In this document: positions 1-6,436 of the stretch, in pieces | Position numbering within the stretch: position 1 is the first letter of the stretch | How the letters are laid out: each line of letters opens with the position of its first letter | NCBI GenBank assembly: GCA_025449775.1 | Contig: JANWIS010000156.1 | Span: forward strand, 1-7,593 | Origin: Ignavibacteriaceae bacterium | Lineage (GTDB): Bacteria; Bacteroidota; Ignavibacteria; Ignavibacteriales; Ignavibacteriaceae | DNA length: 7,593 bases | Direction: 5' to 3' | The notes under the pieces: generated by a model | Databases searched by the model: none | Told to the model about the DNA's origin: nothing | The model's input: only the letters and a program-made list of their open reading frames with translations | Translations under genes and position numbers: made by a program

Positions 1-87
1 ACTGATTCTGAATAAATCCGGCTCAGGTATTTTATTCAGCCTGAAAAAAATATCAGCCTTACAAGGAATAGGTGTGGTAAAAAGTAG
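1..87 (+). pseudogene. Disrupted upstream part of the same family 2 glycosyltransferase
   Basis: Frame 1 has stops at 13-15 (TAA) and 85-87 (TAG), yet protein-like GT2 sequence is visible in pieces. Frame 1 at 28-72 reads YFIQPEKNISLTRNR, close to the usual family stretch that ends in ARN-R-G just before the DDDE motif. Frame 2 at 71-88 reads GVVKSS, which would continue it. Frame 1 resumes with CEDICFVDDDE at 91. Frame 3 at 18-35 reads INPAQV, which may be a further shifted piece. The simplest reading is two or more small indels in about 90 bases. They may be real decay of the gene or low-quality consensus near a contig end; the sequence alone cannot decide. Confidence 0.6.
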
Positions 88-732
88 TCGTGTGAAGACA
101 TTTGTTTTGTTGATGACGATGAAACGGCTTCAGAAAATTGGATTGTTTCCCTTTTTAATGCATTGGTAAAATACAATGCAGATGGAGTATTTGGCTACGT
201 TGAAACAATATTTGAAAATATCATTCCAGATGAGTTCAGGAAGAGAGAATATTATTTTAGTCAAATGGAAGCCACAGGAATGAAATCACAATTTTACTTC
301 ACTACTAATTGCATCGTAAAAGCGGATGTTATTAAAAATGAAACAATGATTTTTGATCCTGAATTCGGGTTAACAGGCGGGGAAGATGCACATTTATTTG
401 AAAGACTTGAAAATAAAGGTGCAAGGTTTGTGGATTGTAAAGAAGCAGCAACTTATGAGTTCATTCCACAAAGCCGTGCTTCTTATAAATATCTTTTTAA
501 CAGGTCCTTGCGTGGAGGACAATCTTTTGCACGAAGGAAGATTGAACAAAATAAAAATTTTATTTTTAGACTATTTGTCCTTATCAAAGCACTTATAATG
601 ATCTTTTATTCCTCCTTACTGTATATCCCAGGATTATTTCATCACCAATTTAAAATCGAAAGTATCCAGATTCTTGGAGCTTCAATTGGGAAGATTCGCA
701 GTGTGTTTGGCAATTACAAAATGCTTTATTGA
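88..732 (+). CDS. Family 2 glycosyltransferase with membrane tail, C-terminal part (5' end disrupted and cut by the window)
   Basis: Predicted to transfer a sugar from a nucleotide-sugar donor to a lipid-linked glycan at the cytoplasmic face of the inner membrane. The open frame runs from just after a TAG at 85-87. It opens with the GT-A metal-binding stretch ICFVDDDE (100-123), followed by ENW and a GVFGYVE strand. The acceptor-site motif LTGGEDAHLFERL starts at 370, and the block EAATYEFIPQSR lies near 442-477, both typical of GT2 enzymes. A hydrophobic segment (about 559-645) suggests a C-terminal membrane anchor. The only usable start codon in this frame is a TTG at 163, but that would remove the catalytic DDDE. 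The true start therefore lies left of the window and the frame is broken between 1 and 90. The gene is 22 bases upstream of the polymerase gene and probably in the same operon. The family is clear, but the sugar specificity cannot be read. Confidence 0.82.
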   Translation, partial: SCEDICFVDDDETASENWIVSLFNALVKYNADGVFGYVETIFENIIPDEFRKREYYFSQMEATGMKSQFYFTTNCIVKADVIKNETMIFDPEFGLTGGEDAHLFERLENKGARFVDCKEAATYEFIPQSRASYKYLFNRSLRGGQSFARRKIEQNKNFIFRLFVLIKALIMIFYSSLLYIPGLFHHQFKIESIQILGASIGKIRSVFGNYKMLY

Positions 733-754
733 ATAATTATTTTATAAAGATCAG

Positions 755-2044
755 ATGTCAACAGTAATTGGTAAAAGTGTTACAGAAAAACTTGGAAGCA
801 TTATTTTTAACCTTGAAGGTTTTGCTCTATTTAATTTTTTCATCCTCATGTTTTTCTCTTTCTTCAGCACAGATCTTCCTTTCAGACAAAGAAATGCCGA
901 AGCTCTAGAAGCAGAAAGCACCAGTATTGTTAATCAGCTTGTATATGGCTATGTATTATTATCATCAATACTCGTAATAATTCAAAATCCAAGAGATACA
1001 TTCAGCTTCATTCAAAAAGAAAAGTATTTAGCATTTTTTATTTTTTTGTGTCTTTTAAGTGCGATATGGTCCGATTACAGCTTCCTTTCAATAAAAAGAT
1101 CCTCACAATTAGCCGGTTCATTTTTGACAATCATAAATGTTATCATCATTGCGAGTTATAGAAATATAATCAGAGTATTAAAAATAATTTCAATTCTATA
1201 TCTGGCTATAACTTATTTCTCAGGGATATTAATACCTGAAGCTATTGATGATACATTTGGAACCTGGCGGGGAATTGAACTTCAAAAAAACGGACTCGGT
1301 CAAGCAGGAGTACTTCTGTTTAACCTTTCACTTTTTTTTCATACTAATGTAACCAGCAGGTTAAGTCGTCTAATAAATTATTCTATTTCTATCCTTGCTG
1401 CCGGTGCAGTAATTCTTTCAGGAAGCTCCACCAATACTCTCGGTTTAATTTTAGTGATTGGAATATTAACTCTCTTCTACTCTGACAAAATATTTGCTGT
1501 TCTTGGGTTAGGAAGAACAGTTTCGTTTGTTATTGTTTTTTTTATGACCCTTTCTGGTTTATTAACTTATTTTTTATCTTCTGATTTAATGGCAATTGTT
1601 CCAGGATTATTTGGTAAAGATACTTCTCTTACCGGAAGAGATGCCATATGGTTATTTTTAGGTTCAGAAATTGAAAAGCAACCTTGGTTTGGTTATGGTT
1701 ATGGAACCTATTGGATTTTAGGCACAGGTTTAATTGATACATTCTTGTATAATGTCGGCTGGAAAGTGAACACGGCTCATAATGGATATGTTGAAATAAT
1801 TTTGCAGCTAGGTTTTATTGGAATTATTGCATTTCTGATTCTCATAATAGTATATGTTTATAGAATCAGAAAAATTAAGGATGAGGCTGCTTTCATAACA
1901 TTGATAACTATGCTGGTAATTAATTTTACTGAGTCGCTGATTTTTCAATATAGAGGACCAACTACTTTTGTTTTCATGTTTGTTTATTTAATTGTTTCCT
2001 ATACTTTATTATATCCTAAAATTGAAATTGAAAAAATCAAATAA
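755..2044 (+). CDS. O-antigen polymerase/ligase family membrane protein (Wzy/ExoQ-like)
   Basis: Predicted inner-membrane protein of 429 residues, within the usual 400-450 for the family. About ten hydrophobic segments surround a large periplasmic loop. Family landmarks in order are LSAIWSDYSFLSIKRS (101-116), GTWRGIELQKNGLGQ (169-183, the position of the family's HKN-lG motif), LSGSSTNTLG (221-230), SLTGRDAIW (291-299), PWFGYGYGTYW (310-320) and AHNGYVEIILQLGFIG (341-356). The GRD-IW and HNGY-E motifs are those of the Wzy_C/O-antigen ligase superfamily and of ExoQ-type exopolysaccharide polymerases. It would join flipped repeat units in the periplasm. The ATG at 755 follows the upstream stop by 22 bases and has no strong Shine-Dalgarno, only an AAAGA-like stretch. 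Because the next gene is a flippase, a polymerase role is favoured, but WaaL-type ligases share this fold and cannot be excluded. Confidence 0.86.
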   Translation: MSTVIGKSVTEKLGSIIFNLEGFALFNFFILMFFSFFSTDLPFRQRNAEALEAESTSIVNQLVYGYVLLSSILVIIQNPRDTFSFIQKEKYLAFFIFLCLLSAIWSDYSFLSIKRSSQLAGSFLTIINVIIIASYRNIIRVLKIISILYLAITYFSGILIPEAIDDTFGTWRGIELQKNGLGQAGVLLFNLSLFFHTNVTSRLSRLINYSISILAAGAVILSGSSTNTLGLILVIGILTLFYSDKIFAVLGLGRTVSFVIVFFMTLSGLLTYFLSSDLMAIVPGLFGKDTSLTGRDAIWLFLGSEIEKQPWFGYGYGTYWILGTGLIDTFLYNVGWKVNTAHNGYVEIILQLGFIGIIAFLILIIVYVYRIRKIKDEAAFITLITMLVINFTESLIFQYRGPTTFVFMFVYLIVSYTLLYPKIEIEKIK

Positions 2045-2078
2045 CTTATATTCCATCATTATAACATTACAATTACTA

Positions 2079-2088
2079 TTCCGCGGAA
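2079..2088. repeat. Perfect 10-base palindrome TTCCGCGGAA before the flippase start
   Basis: TTCCGCGGAA is its own reverse complement and ends 5 bases before the TTG start of the flippase. It is strikingly GC-rich against an AT-rich intergenic background. It includes the GGAA that would be the only plausible Shine-Dalgarno for this gene. It could be a protein-binding site, a small hairpin affecting initiation, or chance; no function can be assigned. Confidence 0.35.
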
Positions 2089-2093
2089 AATAA

Positions 2094-3542
2094 TTGAGTA
2101 TAAAAAATGAAATAAGAAGTGGTGTGTTTTATACTTTTATTTTCCGATACACAGGAGTTGCCGGTCAAATTTTAACAACTGCTGTACTGGCAAGACTATT
2201 AACACCAAACGAATTCGGTGTAGTTGTTGCGGTTTTTGTATTTGTTTCATTCTTCCAGCTTATCAGTGATTCGGGGTTGGCAGCCGCAATTATTCAAAAA
2301 AAATCCTTATCAGATCGCGATATATTTTCACTTTTTATTATTACTATTATTCTCGGTGTGTTTCTTGCAGTTATTTTTATTCTTTCTGCTCCAGTTGTCG
2401 CCGGTTTTTATAATAACCCGGAATACCTGAAAATTGTACCACTGCTTTCCATATCACTATTTCTTTATTCTGCACACATAGTTCCATCTGCTGCTTTGTA
2501 TAGGGATAAAAGATTTAAAGCTGTTGGCATAGCAAATTTTTCAGTTCAAATTCTTTCATCCCTGTTTGCTATTTATCTGGCATGGAAAGGTTACAGTTAT
2601 TACTCATTAGTATACCAGGCAATTTTTCAATCGGTGATCAGGTTTATTATTGTTATATGGATATCGCCGATTAAGATGTACAAAGAAATTAATTTTTCAG
2701 TTGTGAAAGAAATTTTCAATTATTCAATTTTCAAATTTCTTTATGATGTAGTTCAATATTTTTCACGCAGTCTGGATAGCATTTTAATTGGAAAATATCT
2801 TGGAGCAATTCCATTAGGCTATTATGACAAAGCATATAAACTGATGCTAATGCCTGTTAGTAATCTTGCAGATGTAATATCGCCGGTTCTTCATCCTGTT
2901 ATGTCAGCTCATCAGGATAATCAGGAATTGATTTATAATTTTTATAAAAAGCTTACAAAGTTTTTAGCAATAATCGGAATCCCTCTTACGGTTTTTTTAT
3001 TTTTTTCTGCAGAAGAAATTATAAGGATTTTTTTCGGCGATCAATGGTTTGGAAGCATTCAGGCATTTAAATTTCTGGCTTTGGCAATTTGGCCGCAAAT
3101 GATTCTTTCCAGCTCCGGTTCAATTTTTCTTACGCTAAACAAAACCAATTACATGTTTTTATCCGGATTACTTTCAACTCTTACGTTAATCATTGCTTTT
3201 ACTGCAGGAATATTTATTCTGAAAAGTATAGAAGGAATAGCTTTATATATAACGATTGCTATCTTAATAAATTTATTTCAGGTTTATTATCTAATTATAG
3301 TGAAAATTATGAAAGGCAGTTTGCTGGATTTTCTATCATCATTAAAAACTGGTTTTATTATCGGATTTATAATTTTGATTTTTAGCTTAATCTTGGCTAA
3401 CACCATTCATATTAATAATGTCATATTATCAGTTTCAGTTAAACTCGGGGTTTCGCTGTCTGTATTTTTAATAATGTTAGTTATCCTTAAAGAATTAAAG
3501 AATTTTATTGCCATCGCAAGCGTATCCAAAAAAGAATCGTAA
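2094..3542 (+). CDS. Polysaccharide repeat-unit flippase (Wzx/TuaB-like, MOP superfamily)
   Basis: Predicted multi-pass inner-membrane flippase of 482 residues, the normal family length with about 12-14 hydrophobic helices. It would translocate undecaprenyl-diphosphate-linked oligosaccharide from cytoplasm to periplasm. Recognisable family stretches are the N-terminal VLARLLTPNEFGVVVA, then ISDSGLAAAIIQKKSLSDRDIFSLF (the D-G--aAiIqk motif), then LIGKYLGAIPLGYYDKAYKLMLMPVSNL and a following VLHPVMS. All are typical of the polysaccharide transporter group that includes TuaB and WzxC. The start is a TTG directly preceded by an in-frame TAA (2091-2093), and there is no in-frame ATG nearby. MSIKNEIRSGVFY aligns with normal family N-termini, so the TTG is favoured. 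A GCGGAAAAT stretch upstream may act as a weak ribosome site and overlaps a 10-base palindrome. The flippase lies 49 bases after the polymerase gene, a classical Wzx/Wzy pairing. Confidence 0.93.
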   Translation: MSIKNEIRSGVFYTFIFRYTGVAGQILTTAVLARLLTPNEFGVVVAVFVFVSFFQLISDSGLAAAIIQKKSLSDRDIFSLFIITIILGVFLAVIFILSAPVVAGFYNNPEYLKIVPLLSISLFLYSAHIVPSAALYRDKRFKAVGIANFSVQILSSLFAIYLAWKGYSYYSLVYQAIFQSVIRFIIVIWISPIKMYKEINFSVVKEIFNYSIFKFLYDVVQYFSRSLDSILIGKYLGAIPLGYYDKAYKLMLMPVSNLADVISPVLHPVMSAHQDNQELIYNFYKKLTKFLAIIGIPLTVFLFFSAEEIIRIFFGDQWFGSIQAFKFLALAIWPQMILSSSGSIFLTLNKTNYMFLSGLLSTLTLIIAFTAGIFILKSIEGIALYITIAILINLFQVYYLIIVKIMKGSLLDFLSSLKTGFIIGFIILIFSLILANTIHINNVILSVSVKLGVSLSVFLIMLVILKELKNFIAIASVSKKES

Positions 3543-3594
3543 CCAATTTGTTAGATACTGAGTCAAGAGTTTGTTTTTAATAGCTTGGTAAATA

Positions 3595-4599
3595 ATGCCT
3601 GTTGTTTCAGTTATAATATCAGTTTATAATGCGGCTCCGTTTATCGGTGAAGCAATTCAAAGTATTTTAAATCAGTATTATAATGATTTTGAACTGATAA
3701 TATTAAATGACGGTTCCACCGATAATAGTGCTTCAGTTATTAAAACTTTCAAAGATAATAGAATAATTTTTATTGATGACAACATTAATATCGGTGCACC
3801 GGCAAGGTTCAATCAGGCAATTAAAATTGCCAAAGGAAAATATATAGCTCATATGGGAGCTGATGATATTAGTCTGCCCGAAAGATTAAAGCTCCAGGTA
3901 GAGCTGATGGAAAAAAATAATGAGATTGGTATTTGCGGAACTGATGTTACAATATTCAACTCTAAAAAAAAATTAGGGAAATGGTATTATCCGGAACATC
4001 ATTCGGAAATCAAAGTTAGACAATTTTTTTCTGTTGGTTTTGCACATCCTTCTGTTGTTATCAGAAAAAAGATATTGATTGAGAATGATCTTTTTTATTC
4101 GTCAACCTGTTTCCCGGCTGAAGATTATGAATTGTGGTATAGGCTGCTGAAAGTAACTCACGGTTCTAACATTAAAAAGAATCTTTTGCTCTACCGGATT
4201 TCTGATAACCAGGTTACAGCGACAAAAAAGGAGCTTGTTAAATCCAATACTGAAATTATCAGAAACAGGTACTTAAAAGACCTCGGGATTGTAGATGAAA
4301 ATCAGTATAAATATCATACATCTTTAATTAATGATAAGTGGTTTGATGATATTGATTTCAATAATAAAGCTTTTGCCTGGTGTAATTTTCTTATGGAGAT
4401 GAATTCAGCGAATAAAATATTTGACAAAAATTTGTTTGCAAAAAAGGTATCATCCTGGGCTTATTCCAAAAGTTATGAAGCATCGAACAAAACATTTAAT
4501 CCTCACAAACTCTACAAGAAATCATCTTTGTATCAGTATTATGAGCCCACAATAATAGAAAAACTTAAACTCTTTTTGAGATCAATCTTTTATTCTTAA
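3595..4599 (+). CDS. Family 2 glycosyltransferase (GT-A fold), GADD variant
   Basis: Predicted cytoplasmic or membrane-associated enzyme of 334 residues that adds one sugar to the growing lipid-linked repeat unit. The N-terminal nucleotide-binding strand is VSVIISVYNAAPFIGEAIQSILNQ (4-27), followed by LNDGSTDNS (37-45). Later come the metal-site region MGADDIS (87-93), AHPSVVIR (150-157), and the acceptor/catalytic region AEDYELWYRL (175-184). The arrangement is that of Glycos_transf_2 enzymes in O-antigen and capsule clusters. The usual DADD is GADD here, so the first aspartate of the DXD motif is absent while the following DD pair remains. The remaining ~150 residues are variable and lack obvious membrane helices. 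The ATG at 3595 puts the VSVIISVYN strand at the normal distance from the N-terminus; no strong Shine-Dalgarno is seen. It follows the flippase by 52 bases and sits 6 bases before another GT2. The sugar specificity is unknown. Confidence 0.92.
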   Translation: MPVVSVIISVYNAAPFIGEAIQSILNQYYNDFELIILNDGSTDNSASVIKTFKDNRIIFIDDNINIGAPARFNQAIKIAKGKYIAHMGADDISLPERLKLQVELMEKNNEIGICGTDVTIFNSKKKLGKWYYPEHHSEIKVRQFFSVGFAHPSVVIRKKILIENDLFYSSTCFPAEDYELWYRLLKVTHGSNIKKNLLLYRISDNQVTATKKELVKSNTEIIRNRYLKDLGIVDENQYKYHTSLINDKWFDDIDFNNKAFAWCNFLMEMNSANKIFDKNLFAKKVSSWAYSKSYEASNKTFNPHKLYKKSSLYQYYEPTIIEKLKLFLRSIFYS

Positions 4600-4605
4600 A
4601 ACATT

Positions 4606-5619
4606 ATGGACCCTCTTGTTTCTGTAATTATTCCGGCTTACAATTCAGAGAAATGGCTCAAATCCTCTGTCTCATCAGCATTATCCCAGACATGGTCTAA
4701 AAAGGAAATTATAATTATTGATGATGGTTCATCCGATAATACTTTAAAACTTGCAAAAGAATTTGAGTCATCTTCAGTGAAAGTTATCAGTCAGAAAAAT
4801 AAAGGGGCGAGTTCAGCGCGTAATTCCGGGCTGCAGATTGCACAAGGAGATTTTATTCAATGGCTGGATGCTGATGATATTCTGGCACCGGATAAATTAA
4901 AAATTCAATTAGACGGAAGTGATTATAATCCTGATTCAAAAATACTTCTTTCTTCCGGATGGGGATTTTTTTATCATCGGCTGAAATCAGTTAGAATTAA
5001 TACTAATTCTCTCTGGCAGGATTTATCCCCTTCTGAATGGATGATTCATCATCTTGCTTCACAATATTTTATGGCGAATTGTTCATGGCTTGTCAGCAGG
5101 AAACTCACTTCATTAGCCGGAAATTGGAATGAAGCTTTAAACTACAATGACGACGGAGAATATTTTTGCAGGATTATTTCGAGGAGTGAAGCAATTAAAT
5201 TTAATGGTGATATACTTAGTTATTACAGAAAAGGAAACCTTGTCAGTTTAAGCAGATCGCTCTCAATTTCTACTAAAGCATTTGAATCATTAAGTCTTTC
5301 TTTGAATCTTTGTATTGATGAGTTACTGAGAATCAATTCTTCAGAAGAAGCAAAGGAATCTGCTATCAGGGCATTGAACAGGGTAATTTCACATAATGAT
5401 AAGTCCATTGAAAATATTTTAAAATCAAACAAAGAAAGAATAATTTTTCTGGGAGGTCAGATTATTGTTCCGGTAATGTCAAAAAAATATAATTTTATAA
5501 AAAAATTTTTCGGGGAAAAAAACACAGGATATATGAAGATTAAATTATGGTACCTGCAGATTTATCTTGCAAGTCAGTGGGATAAGTTGAAATCATTTGT
5601 TTTTAATGATGGTGTTTAA
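4606..5619 (+). CDS. Family 2 glycosyltransferase (GT-A fold)
   Basis: Predicted glycosyltransferase of 337 residues acting on the same lipid-linked glycan. Motifs in order are VSVIIPAYNSEKWL (5-18), IDDGSSDNT (38-46), NKGASSARNSGLQIAQGDFI (65-84), the intact metal site WLDADDI (86-92), and NDDGEYFCRI (181-190), which occupies the acceptor-side ED position. The block resembles GT2 enzymes with an N-DGEY-RI motif in surface-polysaccharide clusters. The C-terminal ~130 residues are helical-looking with basic stretches and no clear membrane span. The ATG follows the previous stop by 6 bases with no Shine-Dalgarno, which suggests translational coupling or the leader-independent initiation common in Bacteroidota. 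It is the last gene of the plus-strand block; its stop codon lies in an inverted repeat. The substrate cannot be determined from sequence. Confidence 0.93.
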   Translation: MDPLVSVIIPAYNSEKWLKSSVSSALSQTWSKKEIIIIDDGSSDNTLKLAKEFESSSVKVISQKNKGASSARNSGLQIAQGDFIQWLDADDILAPDKLKIQLDGSDYNPDSKILLSSGWGFFYHRLKSVRINTNSLWQDLSPSEWMIHHLASQYFMANCSWLVSRKLTSLAGNWNEALNYNDDGEYFCRIISRSEAIKFNGDILSYYRKGNLVSLSRSLSISTKAFESLSLSLNLCIDELLRINSSEEAKESAIRALNRVISHNDKSIENILKSNKERIIFLGGQIIVPVMSKKYNFIKKFFGEKNTGYMKIKLWYLQIYLASQWDKLKSFVFNDGV

Positions 5620-5633
5620 AATTTAAAACACCA
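5610..5633. terminator. Possible bidirectional terminator hairpin between convergent genes
   Basis: TGGTGTTT (5610-5617) pairs perfectly with AAACACCA (5626-5633) around an 8-base AT loop. It overlaps the TAA of the plus-strand glycosyltransferase and ends 8 bases before the stop of the minus-strand methyltransferase. The placement between convergent genes suits a shared terminator. The stem is short, mostly AT, and no clear U-run follows on either strand, so this remains tentative. Confidence 0.4.
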
Positions 5634-5641
5634 ATCTAACA

Positions 5642-6349
5642 TCATATTCCAAATATTTTAGTAACTATATTCTTAATAAAACCAGGAATAATAGAGGTTA
5701 TAGATTGCGGTATGAACTTCTTGATTTTAGCTTTTCTCTGACTCTTACGTTCAAATGGTTGGTTAAAACCCTGGAGCCACCAGCTGTCACTGTAAGGATC
5801 TATTAATGGTGATTCTGTTCTTTTGAAGACAGCAAAGTTGTCAACCACTTCCAAAAGTTCCCACATATAGGCAGCTTTTAATATCTTAAACATGCTTTTG
5901 ATAGTTGGAATAGCTATATCGTCAACCAAAAGTAATCCACCAGTTTTTATTTGAGGATAAAAATAAAAGTATTCAAGATCAGGAAATGGATAACCATGAG
6001 GCCCATCTATCAACACGATATCAAATTTTTCTGAAAACTTATATGCCGGTAAAGTTTTTTGTGTTGGACCTTCAATAAATGTTACACGTTCAGATCTGAA
6101 TAAATTTGATCCTTTAACAGCCGACATACTATCACCATTGTCTAATGAAAATACAAGGTGATTTGGAGATATGTGAGAGAAAAGAAGAGTTGATTTTCCT
6201 GAACCAGTTTCTGCAGTATGTTCAATATTCTTTAGCTGTTTGGCATGTTTTAAAATTGTGTTCAAAACAGACTGTGAGATCGAACCTGATTTATGCCAAT
6301 CAGATGGTAAACTGGCAATACCTTCTATCACCTTGTTCAAATCATTCAT
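5642..6349 (-). CDS. Predicted class I SAM-dependent methyltransferase (Methyltransf_24-like)
   Basis: A 235-residue soluble protein with the Rossmann pattern of class I methyltransferases. TAETGSGKSTLLFS (45-58) is the glycine-rich SAM loop, LVFSLDNGDS (65-74) gives the acidic ribose-contact position at D70, and FDIVLIDGPHGYPFPDLEYF (109-128) with GGLLLVDDIAIP (137-148) are the strand 4/5 motifs. The IDGPHGY and LLVDD blocks are typical of Methyltransf_24 proteins found in glycan clusters. The last ~35 residues are basic and hydrophobic (KAKIKKFIPQSITSIIPGF), perhaps for membrane association. The ATG at 6349 is well supported: the minus strand reads GAGGATCAATAATG, a good Shine-Dalgarno at normal spacing. 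It lies 87 bases downstream of the fucosyltransferase-like gene on the same strand. A sugar O-methyltransferase acting on the surface glycan is the likely role, but the acceptor is inferred from context only. Confidence 0.76.
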   Translation of the reverse strand: MNDLNKVIEGIASLPSDWHKSGSISQSVLNTILKHAKQLKNIEHTAETGSGKSTLLFSHISPNHLVFSLDNGDSMSAVKGSNLFRSERVTFIEGPTQKTLPAYKFSEKFDIVLIDGPHGYPFPDLEYFYFYPQIKTGGLLLVDDIAIPTIKSMFKILKAAYMWELLEVVDNFAVFKRTESPLIDPYSDSWWLQGFNQPFERKSQRKAKIKKFIPQSITSIIPGFIKNIVTKIFGI

Positions 6350-6370
6350 TATTGATCCTCAATTAATCAT

Positions 6371-6405
6371 CAAAAATATAATAATATTAACTTCAAATAA
6401 GCAAA
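6371..6405 (-). promoter_or_regulatory. Possible Bacteroidota-type promoter for the methyltransferase gene
   Basis: On the minus strand TATTTTTG (6371-6378) matches the -7 consensus TAnnTTTG used by the Bacteroidota primary sigma factor. A TTTG lies 23 bases upstream (6402-6405), at the long edge of the usual -33 spacing; another TTTG at 6394-6397 is too close at 15. It sits about 20 bases before the start codon. Such AT-rich matches occur by chance, so this is a weak call, but it would let the methyltransferase be expressed separately from the upstream gene. Confidence 0.33.
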
Positions 6406-6436
6406 ATAAATTAGATCTTCTGAAAAAGGGCTAATT

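Noticed and set aside
163..732. A complete gene starting at the TTG at 163
   Set aside because: The same frame upstream encodes the catalytic ICFVDDDE motif at 100-123, so a start at 163 would remove the active site; the gene is a broken or partial longer one.
2224..3385. Short plus-strand open frames within the flippase gene
   Set aside because: They are out-of-frame shadows of a long membrane-protein gene with clear family motifs.
5223..5432. Minus-strand open frame inside the second glycosyltransferase
   Set aside because: It lies fully antisense within a well-supported GT2 gene and shows no recognisable motif or ribosome site.
6145..6434. Plus-strand open frames opposite the methyltransferase
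   Set aside because: They mirror the methyltransferase coding strand and its leader, have low-complexity translations and no family features.
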